Part shown: positions 48,243 to 59,324 of the stretch, one piece after another
Position numbering within the stretch: position 1 is the stretch's first letter
How the letters are laid out: each line of letters begins with the position of its first letter
Source of the DNA: Didymella arachidicola
Taxonomy: Eukaryota; Ascomycota; Dothideomycetes; Pleosporales; Didymellaceae
Direction of reading: 5' to 3'
DNA: 64,000 nt
Assembly: GCA_016630955.3 (NCBI GenBank)
Contig: CM049985.1
Location: 1,054,001 to 1,118,000, forward strand
Made by a program: the position numbers and the translations under genes
Notes under the pieces: generated by a model
Database searches by the model: none
Told to the model about the DNA's origin: nothing
What the model saw: only the letters and a program-made list of their open reading frames with translations

Positions 48243-49591
48243 TCATTGACTGGTGTGGATACCCGTTGCTGACCCTGTAGGGCTGGTCACACGTTCAAGG
48301 CTGGTGTTCGGAGCTGACTCCGGCTCCTTCTCCATGGTGTATCCAGTGCTTCGTTCTACAAGGCCTGTGTAGTAGTCCACCAGGACCTCAGGTTTTGGCA
48401 CAATGCGCCAGTCCAGCTTCCTCAGAAACTCCAATTCTAAAAGCGCCAGCTCCCTGACACTAACGCCTCCCACTCTCGCGTACAGTGTATTTGTCCAGAA
48501 GCTGTCCGACAGCCCCTTTGCTGCTACCGTCGCGGCCGTTATGAGAAAGCGATGGACCGTCAGGCTGCTGATGGTGAAAGCTGGGTACGTTGCGCAGAGT
48601 TTGTCGACATAGAAGACCATGGCGAGCAGTATCGGCGGGGAGAGAGTTGCATGGACGATGAGGCGGAGCAGGTAGTCGCGGACGGATATGCCGGGGGGTG
48701 CTCTGCAAAGACGGTTAGTACCCATAGCAAAGCGCAGAGTCGCCGTAGATGGACGTACCTCGAGTGGAACCGTGTCAGCTGCCCGTCGCGGAGGGGGTAG
48801 CCGTCGTTGAGGCGCACCAGCTCCATGAGCATGTCGGAGATGAGCACGCCAAGGTCATTGACGTCACACGTCTCGTACTTGAGCGGCATGACCTTGATGC
48901 TGGCTTCTGGCGGCCGCAGCCGTTTGGCGGGCGAGGACGGCACCTCCCCTCTCGCCGCGGCGCCTGCCTCAGTGGGCACAATGCTTTGCTGGTGCTCGTC
49001 GCGCGGGGCGTCTCTCGGCGTCTTCCGCGCGTGGGGCTGGGCATGCTGTGCGGCTGCGGGCGAAGGGTCGACGCGCAGCGCTGGCTCGGGCGGCGCTGGC
49101 GGGTCTGTGGCAGCAGCAGTCGCAACAGAGGCGGCGCGCTCTGCCTGCTGTGTATCCACGATGGCGGGCGTGCTGAGGGCGGGCGTGGCGGACTCGTCGA
49201 CTGTGGCCTGCTGCTGCTGCGGCGGCGGCGGTGGGTGGTAGGTGGGGGGATAGCCCGCGGGGGAGTATTGGGTGCCGGCGTCGGCGTAGGCGTAGGGCCG
49301 CTTCGTGCCCTGCGGCGAGGGGCTGGCGAACAGAGGCGCTTGCTTGGGGGTCTGCGGCGTGTCGAAGCGCCGCGCAGTCTGCGAGCTCACGGCGTGGAAC
49401 AGCGGAGAGCGAGAGGTTGAGGTCGAGGACACAGAGGCGCGGCGGGCATGGTACGAGCGCGAGTGGGCACTGTGGGTGTGACTGTGGGCGTGACTGTGGC
49501 TATGGCTGTGGCTATGGGTGTTGGCGGCGGCGTGAAAGGCAGTCGAGGGCGACGCGGAGAGGGTTGGCGAGGACGAGGACGAGGTCAGCAT
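48243..49591 (-). CDS. Pho80-type (Pcl-family) cyclin
   Basis: Two exons, 49591-48759 and 48702-48243, with a textbook intron (GTACGT donor, TACTAAC branch, TTGCAG acceptor), giving 430 residues. The cyclin box is in the C-terminal half: LGVLISDMLMELVRLND, FHS|RAPPGISVRDYLLRLIVHATL, LLAMVFYVDKLC, TVHRFLITAATVAAKGLSDSFWTN and LALLELEFLRKLDWRI. This is the Pho80/Pcl pattern. Such cyclins activate Pho85-type CDKs in phosphate, glycogen and morphogenesis control. The first 230 residues are low-complexity, with an alternating Ser-His tract near residue 30 and many Pro/Ala/Gln. This matches long-N-terminal filamentous fungal Pho80-like proteins; which Pcl subgroup is unclear. Confidence 0.88.
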
Positions 49592-51124
49592 TGCGCCCGC
49601 TCGTGGTCCGCCGTCTGTGAGGTTCCAGCTGCTCAGCTGTCCCTGCCGATGTCGTTCAGATACGGCCGCGACAATTGCCCAAGATCATCGTATCCAGTAT
49701 AGCGCAGGGGACGAGGACTGCTGGGCGGCTGCTGGACCGGCGAGTGTGGAGAAAGAGCCTCTGCCGTGCAGGCGTGCAGGCGCAGAGAAAGAGAATTGCG
49801 CTGCCGACAGCCATCCGCGTCTTGGCCGGCTCACGAAGCCATCTGCACGAGGGCACTGCGAACGTGTCTGCGCAGCACCCTGTCATTGGGCAACCCGCCC
49901 TTGCTGCAAGGCGCCCATGACACACCGTCTCCTCGCGCTGCTTGCTTCAGCTGCAATTGCGCGATAACCGGCGATTTGCACCGCATTTTCTTCTCTTCAG
50001 TGCGTCTGCCCCGGCGTCTGGACGTTCGTACGAATCTACCGTCGTCATAGGCCGGTCCTCGCTACCGCCGAATGACCGCGCTAGGCCAACACCAAGCTGG
50101 TCAGCCTCACGGCCTGCGCACACTAGAGGCTTGGAGCCGTGGACGTGCCATGAGCTTCTCTTAAACAAACGACAGAGAGTGTCGTACTCGGATCTAGGTC
50201 TGCAGAGCCTGTGTATATCGTCTCTACGACCATAGCTACAGCCCTTCAAGCGCTGCAGCTACCAACATCAAATCTTGGCACGCCGTTACCTGTTACCTTA
50301 AACCAGACCCACCGCGGAGGAGCTCCTTCAAAATTTAGCCACAGAACAACGCACCCTGCATCTGCATCGCCCTCCACGGTTCAACGGTTCAACGCCTATC
50401 CAGTCTGGTGTTACAGAAGCACTTGCGCCAACACAGGCAGGCAGATTCGCAATCACACAATCTCACTGGATGACACAGCCAAACATGCTCAGAACTGTAA
50501 CCAATCCATTGCAGCAGCCCCTCCCAACGATACGCCAAATCTCACTAACGAAAAATGCTGCAAGCACGCTTCCATGTCGACATCATCTTTAGACTCGCGC
50601 TGTAATCGTGTTGCAAAGTGTAAACTCTTACGGACATGGAGTTGCTCTTTGATTTGCGCGAATGGGCTCTCGAGCTGCGCCCACGTGCTCCCAGTACCAC
50701 GGTCACTGCTAGTAGTGGCAACCACAGTCGCCGTTGACGCCGTTGCTTTGCGGGGAGAAAGGCGTCAGCTATGGTGAAAACGAGGGTGCCTTCAAGGGCA
50801 TCATAGAAGGGTCATGTTTGGCGTTGTGAGTTGTGGAGATCTGGGTGCTCAGGTTGTGCAATGGGGGGCTTCATGATTATGTACTAACGAATGATCATCG
50901 CAATGGTATCAGGCGTGGTATCGAAGAGTCGCCGAGGCGACGCAAAAGAGAAGCGTACATGCACCCAACAATGGCACGTATTCGAGCCAAACACCGCACT
51001 TTACGTACAAGCATTGCGGAGCCCTGAAGACGTTGGCCTCCCAGCTTTTCCAACATCGTCCATATATCCGTAATCGCGCATAAGCAAAAATACCTATGCG
51101 GGATGCCTCCTGTGGTTGAGACTC
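49592..51124. other. Intergenic, cupredoxin gene to cyclin gene
   Basis: 1.5 kb. One small minus-strand ORF at 50489-50725 is listed separately. A 188-codon plus-strand ORF (50211-50777) is Cys/Thr/Ser-rich without motif and is probably its antisense shadow. Confidence 0.45.
50489..50725 (-). CDS. Small hypothetical ORF
   Basis: 78 codons. The composition is protein-like: amphipathic helix LESPFAQIKEQLHVRKSL, then a charged turn and VRFGVSLGGAAAMDWLQF. I know no family. The opposite strand is also open, so coding potential is modest. A separate short upstream exon may exist (ATG near 50800), but no splice pair was convincing. Confidence 0.25.
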   Translation of the reverse strand: MVATTSSDRGTGSTWAQLESPFAQIKEQLHVRKSLHFATRLQRESKDDVDMEACLQHFSLVRFGVSLGGAAAMDWLQF

Positions 51125-52460
51125 TCAGGTCCTCGGAGGCTTCTGCGCATTGTCGGCCAACTCAGCCCTGAACTCCTGCTGTCCAGGCTCAGGCGAATGT
51201 AGCTCCACCGGCGCAGCTCCTGCGTGGCTGTGCTTGTAATAATCGAGCCTGTGTGAATTAGCTCGTGTACTCTCAGGCTCCCGAGTAGGGGCAACACATA
51301 CTGCTCCTGGCTCATCCCACTCATCTGACTCTGCATACTCAAATGGCCCTGATGCATCTGCGGGCTTCCCTGCCACCCACTAGGATACTGCTCGCCCACG
51401 TTATGCTGTCCATATGGTGGCGCAGGGCTACCATATCGCGGCACATTCTGATCGTGGGGCACATATCCCATATCTGGTCCCGGCGTCGAAGCTCTATTGG
51501 AATTGCCTGCAGTCGCATCCTGGCGTTTGATTACTTCCTTCAGGCTCTTGGAGCGTCCGACGTAGAAGAACAGCGCTGCGCATATGGCCAAGAACGCTAC
51601 AGCGCCGACGACGATGCCGGCGATTGCGCCGCCCGAGAGGTGCGTGCCGCCGCTTGAGGGTGAAGTAGTCGAAGTGCCGGTTGGCCCATTGAGGATGGTG
51701 GACGTTGCTTCTTTGGGTACAGGGTCGCCAACGGCTAGCTGGAAGTCTGCGTTCTTTGCAGCTTGAATCTGAGAGGCAAGGGTCTGGGTCGAATTCGGAT
51801 TAATGGCACCGACCATAAGTTCGCCGATGCACGAGTTTGGTGCCGCACAGTAGAAGAAGATGGGTTGTGTATCGTTGATGGTTATGTTGTAGTGGGTGAT
51901 CTGGGAGGGGTCAGACGCGTGTGCGACTAAGTTAAAGTATCATCGTGCGTATTGATGATGCTGCGCTACTGAAGAGAGCAGGTATGCTGACTTACCTGCG
52001 CAGTCGTGTTTACCCACTGCGTCTCTGTCCAGAAGCCCTTGCCATCATGGTCTTTGTCGGCATAACTGTATGGTACGCAAGCACTGCCGAACTCCGCTTG
52101 GACGACTGAATGATCTGGAGGGTAGAACTCGAAGGTCACGATGTCCCCGACAGATACATTCGTCAGCTCTCGTGGCGTAAACTTGAAGCCGCCGGACCCA
52201 GCTTTGATGAGGTGGACTTGAGGTTCGCTAGATGCGCTTGATGTCGCCGATGACCCTGGTCTTGACGTAACGGTCGCCGCGGTGCTCTGGGAGCGTATGG
52301 GAGTTGGTGGTAATGTTGCCGACTGAAGTCCATTTTGCGACGTGAGCGACGCTGATGCTGTTGCAGATGTGAATGTTGCTGTAGACTGTGCTGAAGTCGT
52401 TGACAGAAGCTGACAAGCAGCGACCGCCACAGCAAGCCTCGCTATCCTCATCCGGACCAT
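51125..52460 (-). CDS. Ser-rich secreted/membrane cupredoxin-like protein
   Basis: Three exons: 52460-51996, 51900-51302 and 51248-51125, giving about 395 residues. A signal peptide covers the first 25 residues (MVRMRIARLAVAVAACQLL, cleavage near TSAQ). A Ser/Thr-rich stalk follows. The cupredoxin-like domain (about 80-200) has the family pattern GGFKFTPRELTNVSVGDIVTF, then a DHSVVQ site (His ligand region) and FFYCAAPNSC with the Cys near the metal loop. A Ser/Thr/Gly linker leads to one transmembrane helix (GGAIAGIVVGAVAFLAICAAL) and a cytosolic Pro/Gln/Gly tail ending ELHSPEPGQQEFRAELADN. The last intron (53 nt, GTATGT) is needed to reach that end. This is a known fungal cell-surface type; the substrate is unknown. 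An earlier in-frame ATG is at 52493. Confidence 0.85.
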
Positions 52461-53308
52461 CTTCTCTGTTGTATGCAAGGGGCTGTGCGGCACAATAGGG
52501 GACCAAGTTCAACTCGTCGATATAAAACCCTAGCGATGCCCCAATGTCGGCTTCTCCAATGTTAACAATGCTTGAGAAACTCCAGAGGCGTCGAAAAGGT
52601 AGGAATAGACCCATCGCGTACGGCTGACAGCCGCCTTTTGAACCAGCATGCCGCATGCCCACCTTCAGGTTACCAGCACAGCACCTGTGCTTCGCCCATC
52701 CGTCAGCATTGTCTCCACACAGCCCTCTCAGCTTCAGGGATCACCGCTCGATAGCTGACCAACGCGCCTCTCAGAACTCACGTTCTTTGTTCCGGGAGCC
52801 AAGATTACGGACTCAACCTATCGGTGTAGCGACTTATCCGCTGCACGACCACCGATGGCTGAACGAGCACGAGCTGAATGGCCTCGCTTGTCGTTGCGCT
52901 GCATCGTGAGCATGGATTCAACATGCGAGCGGCTCTGGGCATGAGTTTTCGCGTGGCGGGGCTGTCTGTCAGCACGCGTGTGCTGGTCTTTTTTGGTACG
53001 GATGGTCTTACGGCATTCTTGCAATAGGAAGGCGGTGTTGTAAGGCTCGTGGGTGCGCTTCCTTCGCTGCATTGACAGGGGGGCGTTGCCGTCCCGTGTT
53101 CTCAGATACGGGAGGGTCCTGCCATCTTCTTCGATACCAAACCTGCTAGAAGGTTTTGCACAACATCTGGCCTGGAGCTGGCTTTCTGAAATATGGTGCA
53201 GATGGATTGGTACACTGTTGTTCTGGGCACGAACCTACACCGATCCTGGGGGAAACAACAGGAGCCACTAAGATCAGAAGAGCCTAACTCCCACGATTAG
53301 CCGTTATG
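52461..53308. other. Intergenic
   Basis: About 850 nt upstream of the cupredoxin gene. No supported gene. Confidence 0.5.
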
Positions 53309-53783
53309 TCAAGCGAGATCGGCAGTCTTGGCTGCGCGCGCCTTCCATTCTTCACACTTCACACCAGCATGACCCAGACCTGGAGTGACATGTGAAAACA
53401 CCATACCAGCTTTCCAAGTGTTGTCGCACGGATGTCTCTGAGCTTCCAATGCGCAAAATCGGTCCTGATGATCTTCAGGAATGCGACTTACACTAGTAAT
53501 GAAGATTGAAGACCAGAAGTGGAAGCACGTTCTAAAAGTAGACATGTCAGCAAGCAGCGTGCATAATTGATAGTGAGATTCGGTGTTGTATGTACCGAAC
53601 AATTGCGAGTGATAAACTATGGCCTGAGTAGCTCCGTCTGCTGGGCTGACACCTGCTCCTCCAGCAATTATCAGCATGTCGCACTTTGTATGCAATATTG
53701 TTGTCATCGCGCGAGGCCTTCTGAATCAAATCCAACAGCTGCGCCACGAGGTATACACCGGCGTATCCGATGTCTACTGGCAA
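53309..53783 (-). pseudogene. Possible gene remnant or unplaced small multi-exon gene
   Basis: Overlapping minus-strand frames give protein-like pieces (VDIGYAGVYLVAQLLDLIQ; CDMLIIAGGAGVSPADGA; FHFWSSIFITS). A GTACAT donor, a TGCTGACATG branch and a TTTTAG acceptor lie between two of them, and a GTAAGT follows the last. The GGAGVSP loop suggests a nucleotide- or flavin-binding or DJ-1-like fold, but no full domain can be built. It may be a decayed gene. The family is not named. Confidence 0.3.
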
Positions 53784-53913
53784 AGCTACGCAAGCCAGTA
53801 GCGCTGATGCTCACGACAGCGCCCAAGTGTCCACTGCTGCGAGAGGTGATGGAGACAATACACACGGACAATGCATGCGTTACGGCCGGCCGAAAATTCC
53901 ATCTCTGGGAATA

Positions 53914-56753
53914 TCAAAACGGCTTCCCGAACCCCATTGGGCTTCTTGGGCTCCTGGGCACTGGACTTGAGAAGACACCAACTGGTGGCAGACCTCGTAA
54001 CCCATTGGCGTGCCTTGCTTTAATCGCCTGTGTATCCAGGCTGAGCGGGGGACTCCGGAAGCCACTATTCAGTGTTGCCAGCTGATCCTCCTCAGGAGTA
54101 GAATCTTCAGGATCCTCTGTAAACTCGCGCTTCTTTTGCAACAGCAGGTCTTGCACCTCCTGTCGATGGCCGATCAACATATCGTCCAGGGTGTCCCATT
54201 CTGACTGTTGGAGGTCGCCCAGTTTCTTGCGCAGCTTCTTCGTCGAATTTCGGTTAAAGGCGAAGTGGCTCTGCTTCACGAATATTTTGGTGTGCTGGAA
54301 GGTGTGCAATCAGCTTATGTCCGAGTTGTGTGAGAAGGTTTTGCGGGTTTACCTGATGATACCAAAGCCCGATGTCGTCATCTGTATTGATGCGCTTGAC
54401 AGACGTTATGGCGGACTCTGCGACGAACCCTATGATGAGCTCGAGGTTCGAACCTTCTTCCGTAGTTGATTCTAAAGCTGTCAGTCCAGAGCTTGATCAA
54501 ATCTCATGGCAACAAACCATTGCGGCTGAGTAGATCAACAAGGCCGAGATATGCATCACCTATCCCCATGAAGAAGACCTGTGTTGCATTGTTGGGTCTG
54601 CACGTCCGTCAGTAAGTTTATCTCTCGACTAGAAGCCACTGACTCGATGTAGTTGGTCCAGAGATAGTTAGCCATATCGCGAGTCCTATCTGCTCGGACC
54701 TTTTGATCATCCACTTTTGTGAAACCGAGGTTGGACTGTATCTATGTCAGCATCGATCTTCAGGGATCTAGAAGGAGGGACTGACCTCCTCGTTTTCTAC
54801 AGCGACAAATTTGGGAACGTTGACATCGATGACAGAGAAGCCGTTGTCTATAGCCCAGTCGATGTAGCTCTTGGTTACATCAGTCTTCGAGCTCAAGGTC
54901 AGCGGCTATACAGCGCGAGACTGTAGTTTGGACTCACAAGCCATGTGTTATGTAACTCTCGCTGACCAGTGACTGGGTCAAGATGGTCTTGGAAACTGGG
55001 TGGGTCGTGTAAGATGACGAGCAGGGGCTTTCGCCCCATAAAGTCTAGTCTGCGACATTGTCAGGAAACTGAATTTGAAGGTGTAATCGATACCTACGTA
55101 GCAATCACGTTGTGTTCAAAGGTTGATGAGAGACTAGCATGATTGATTTGCAATGGCAAAGGGATCATGCCATGTTGCCGAGCAAGCCGTTCGCTCTGCC
55201 ATTCTCTTATGACGTTGTGTAATGCATCTGTGGCAGCAAACCCTGGGTCAGTCCGGTCGAGATGTTTTGGATACAGGCATTTCCAGTGCTTTGAATGTTG
55301 CCTCTTCACCTGCTCGATTACACGAACAGCAGAAGCTTTTGGTGCTGGTAGATCCTCGCTGAGTCGGTCCGGAGGCTCTTGCATCAACACTCTGGTGACA
55401 GCGAGCGCAGAACGTGCAATAGAGCGCAGGTTATAGCCTCCCTCAAGAGCCACGACGAGCTTACCCTTCGCTAGTCGAGAAAGCATATGCGTCATGTGAC
55501 CGTAGCAGGCGGGCGTGACGAAACAACCGCCAAGCACATCCCCTTCAGCAGCATCGAATCCAGCTGAGATAATGACTAGGTCCGGATCGAACTCACTAGC
55601 GATTGGCATGACAACCTCCTGGAAGGCGTACAAGTACTCCGCGTCCCCCATGCCATGTTCTTCCCATGGTATGTTGACATTCTTGCCAATACCGTCACTC
55701 TCTCCACAGTATGTCAAGTCGCCATCAGGTAGGTTGGGATAAAAGTTGCCTCCACGAAAGACGTGCAGTGAAATGTACAACACGTTCGGGTCGTCGTAGA
55801 AGGCGTGTTGAATACCGTTGCCGTGGTGTACGTCCCAGTCGAGAATCAGAACCTTCCTGCAAGTCTGCGGGTATGCATCTTGGCATACACGTGCTGCAAT
55901 GGGAACATTGTTGAAGATACAGAAGCCGGAGGGTGAGTCACTCTCAGCGTGATGGCCTGGTGGTCGGATAATAGCAATCGCGTTGCGTACCGATCCCTGG
56001 ACAACGGCTTTGCACGCTTCGATGGCACCGCCCGCTGCCAATTTTGCGCAGTCGTAGGTAGAGTGGTTGAAGTAAACAGAGTCTCGCATTTGTCCTTGTA
56101 ATGACAACTCGTCCAGACTCATATCTGTGGTCATATCAGATCAGTGCATCTCGTCAGCGTGTAAACTTACGTGGCAGAGACGACACGAATTCATAATGCT
56201 CTAGCGTGTGCACCAACAGGATCTCGTGTTTCTCAGCTGCTCGGATCCCAATTCTCCAGCAATAATCATCGTGATCCTCAGTCTCTGAGCTCTCTGGACC
56301 ACGTACAAGCCCAGCCTCTCGAATCTCTTCGAAGATCGAATGAATACGCCGTGGATCCTCGGGATGTATGTCATCTACAGTTGCTTCGTTCGGGAGCTCC
56401 GCGTGAAATCGCATGCGAGGATCATATACCAGCCCTGTCTTTAATGTTGCAATTGGAAGGGCCTGTGATCTTGGCTTCGGTGGTATTCGTACCTGAGGGC
56501 TGGATCGGCGATGAGGAGTTGCCCGTGTGACGTCCATCTTGTCTGACCGACTCTCTGCATAGTACGAGGAAGGACGTGCAACAGACTGGCTATCAAGCAG
56601 TGGTAATTGCGCATTCTTTGGCAGATGCGCCATGTTTGGGTTTGCGAAAACATCAGTTGGGGTCACAAACTCTGGCGCGTAGTCTGTAGTTCCATTGTTG
56701 AGTTCAGTGGAGGCGATTATCTCGTCCTCCATGGGAACATCCTCATCGTTCAT
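53914..56753 (-). CDS. hda1: Hda1-type class II histone deacetylase with Arb2-like tail; apparent 1-nt frameshift
   Basis: Zn-dependent lysine deacetylase acting on chromatin. Eight exons: 56753-56171, 56124-55098, 55049-54938, 54884-54786, 54741-54644, 54597-54519, 54477-54353 and 54294-53914 (about 834 residues if continuous). The deacetylase domain has RPPGHHAESD with the catalytic His pair, then DWDVHHGNGIQH and ISAGFDAAEGD with metal ligands, and ALEGGYNL. After it comes an Arb2-like domain: LLVILHDPPSF, DVNVPKFVAVENEE, FFMGIGDAYLG and IIGFVAES. Exon 6 should be 80 nt to reach exon 7 in frame, but it is 79; one base is missing near 54540. A GTGATG donor at 54558 could bypass this at the cost of about 14 residues. 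The N-terminal 120 residues are acidic and disordered. Start at MNDEDVP is chosen; an upstream ATG (56837) adds 28 unlikely residues. Confidence 0.88.
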
Positions 56754-57490
56754 AGTTGCGGCTAACGAGCCAGTGCGAGCGCAGAGCGCCTCGCAATGCA
56801 CGTACGGAGACCAGCGACTAGAGAAACATATTAGCATTCCAATTGTAGACCATGAGTGAATAATTAAATGGGCCCAGATCTACATTCAGCTATTTTAGCA
56901 GCCAGGATGCTGTGGGCAGAAGAAACGCATATGAGGGCCTATCGCTGTAGATGGCGGTGTCTTGAATCGTGACGTGGAGGGCGGCAATGGAACATACAAC
57001 AGAACAACAGGACGTGATAAATCAGAAGACAGTTAGAGTAGATGAGGGAAATTCATGCAAAGCAAAGCTACTGCAATTTAGTATAACGTACCGATGTGTT
57101 CTAGTTCATAGGATTGGAGTCGACCTTGGTCTGAGAGAGAACTTCGATGCTGGAGATCTGCGTCGATCAACAATCTGGTCGAAGGATGTCCTGCACACAG
57201 GACTATTGCCAGTAAATCTACGTAATTTCCTTGAGCAGGCTAGATTATGGTTGGTCCCGTGATGCGGTCCTATTATTGGGTGAGTTGAGTAGGGTTGAGG
57301 TTTCGCGTCGCGTAGGATCCCCCTTTCCAGAACGCGTTTGGTAAGAAGGTATAGTAATTTAAAGTTGGTTGGAGCTCAACTTCGGCTTGGTTGATGCAGT
57401 AGCGCCAAATGGGTATTGGACAAGGTAGGAGACAGTTGTGATGCTTCGAGCAGATCCGCCAGACCGACTGACTAAGCAGCACTAGCCTTA
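56754..57490. other. Intergenic, hda1 to transposon train
   Basis: About 740 nt with the hda1 promoter and the left flank of element A. The frame of the A transposase accidentally stays open through 57273-57490; this is not a gene. Confidence 0.5.
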
Positions 57491-59322
57491 ACGTGTTCCA
57501 CCACCAAGTGGGCCACACCAGCAACCGGGCCACCCCACCACAGCTGACGCGATGCTCAACGCGATAGCCCCACAACAACACAAGATAATAGAGTCGTAGT
57601 TTATAATAAAGCAGGCTATAACTGTCTACATTGAGTCCTTGAGTGTCCTTGAACGTGACACTTGCTACACGTTGGTGGTGCGCGCTTACGTCCTGGAGTA
57701 GCCTGAGCTCTTCTACCTCTGCGACCACCCTTTCTGCCTCTACAGCGAGCTGCTGGCCTTGCTGAGCCTGTAGCGCCCCTCCACGAGCTATATACTGACG
57801 CTGCTGATTTCTTCTATGTTGCTGGCGCTGACTAGCCGTACGAAGCTTTCTATTCTCCTCTGCGAGTATAGTCGCTGAGTTCATAGCAAGCTGGCATCCT
57901 TTAACAAGCTGGCGGATAGCTTGGCTTGTTGGGCTCTGCGACTGGCGACGAAGCAGGTCCTGTACATGTCGAGCCTGCTGCTCAAGCTGCGCTATCGTAC
58001 GTGGCGTCTCTGCAGTCCATGCGACGCTATTGTCTGTTGTTGTCGCTGGTGGAGACGGCGTCCGGACGACAGTAAGCGACGATAGGACACGATCTGGACA
58101 GGGAGGGATAAGCCCAGTTGCCTGGAAGCCAGTCTGGATGTTCTGCTGCGTGAATACTGCTGGCCGGATCTGTGTATAGATTGTAAGGAAGTCTATCTTG
58201 TCAACGTGGTAGACGCCTTGGCGGGCGAGCTCCTGGATCTCGTGACCGTACGCACGCTTGAGCGGCGCGAAGCAGCTCACATCAAGTGGCTGGAGGAGAT
58301 GAGAGGTATGAGCTGGCATGCAGAGAGTGATAATCTTGTTCTCTGTGCAGAACTGGTCGAACTCAGGCGTAGCGTGGCTGCTATGGCCATCTAGGATAAG
58401 AAGCCGGTAGACTCCATGCGTACGAGACGCTGTATGTCTGTCAAAGTGCTTTATCCACTCAACACCAAGCTGATCAGTTGTCCAGCCATTGTTTGATACA
58501 GCAAGTACCCAGTCTATAGGGATGTGGTGGTACCAGCTAGCCTGGTGCTGCTTACCAGACAGGATCACGAACGGTGGAAGACACCAGCCAGACGCGTTGA
58601 TACACTCAATCGTCGTGACCCAGTCTCTATTACCTGGCTGTATAACAGTAGCGCGACCTGCTGTATCTGAGCTCGTGACTACTTTAGACGTCGCTGCGAC
58701 GCCCATCATAAAGCCAGTCTCATCAAAGTTGTACGTGTCTGCGTCTAGTATCCCATAGGTCTGCCGCGTCTCCTCTACGAGCTTGAACCACGCTGCGATA
58801 GCGACAGGATCCTCGCAGCAAGCGCGCTGACTGTGGAACTTCCTATTCCACTTTGTCTGTAGCTCAGACTGGCTGTTGACAAAGCGCGACACCCAGTTCT
58901 TGCCTACAGGTGGAGGAGGAGGATCTTGGCCGCGGCTAGCGAGTAGAGCGTCTGCCATTCGTCGTACGTCGATAACCTGGGGTGGAAAGCCTCGTCGGTC
59001 GAGGTCTAGGATCCATTGTACAAGAGACTGCTCCTCAGTAGAAGATAGCTTTCGATTGTGTGGCGTAGTCTCGTGTTTAGGGCGGATACCTTGAAGCCGC
59101 CGTTGAAGAGTCGTACGAGGGACAGAATATAGCCGCGACGCCAAACGCTGGCTTTGTACTTGCTTTAACTGAAGCGCTTGAGTAGCAAGAAGACATCTAC
59201 CTTGTCTTTGAGGCGACAGAGGGCGTTGTGGTTGTGGCATTGTTGCTATCGTGTAGAGCGTCGCGTCAGCTGTGGTGGGGTGGCCCGGTTGCTGGTGTGG
59301 CCCACTTGGTGGTGGAACACGT
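57491..59322 (-). mobile_element. Element A: pogo/Fot1-like DNA transposon
   Basis: 1832 bp. Perfect 62-bp terminal inverted repeats at 57491-57552 and 59261-59322 start ACGTGTTCCACCACC. TA target duplications lie at 57489-57490 and 59323-59324. The transposase is on the minus strand. The right TA is also the left TA of element B. Confidence 0.93.
57617..59240 (-). pseudogene. Transposase of element A, frameshifted near the C-terminus
   Basis: Starts at ATG 59240. A Psq-like helix-turn-helix is followed by a CENP-B/Tc5-type DNA-binding domain and a DDE domain (YNFDETGFMMG, LILDGHSSH, QPLDVSCF). Compared with element B, one base is missing at about 57700-57712. The frame then leaves the family sequence and runs out through the left repeat into flanking DNA to 57273. 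In the corrected frame the CCHC knuckle CSKCHVQGHSRTQC is intact and stops at 57617-57619. The catalytic core is complete, so only the tail is lost. Confidence 0.88.
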
Positions 59323-59324
59323 TA

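Noticed and set aside
48749..49620. Plus-strand ORFs over the cyclin gene
   Set aside because: Gly/Arg-rich shadows of the GC-rich low-complexity N-terminal coding region.
57273..57490. Extension of the element A transposase frame past the left repeat
   Set aside because: It follows a frameshift, crosses the terminal repeat and the TA duplication, and is absent from element B.
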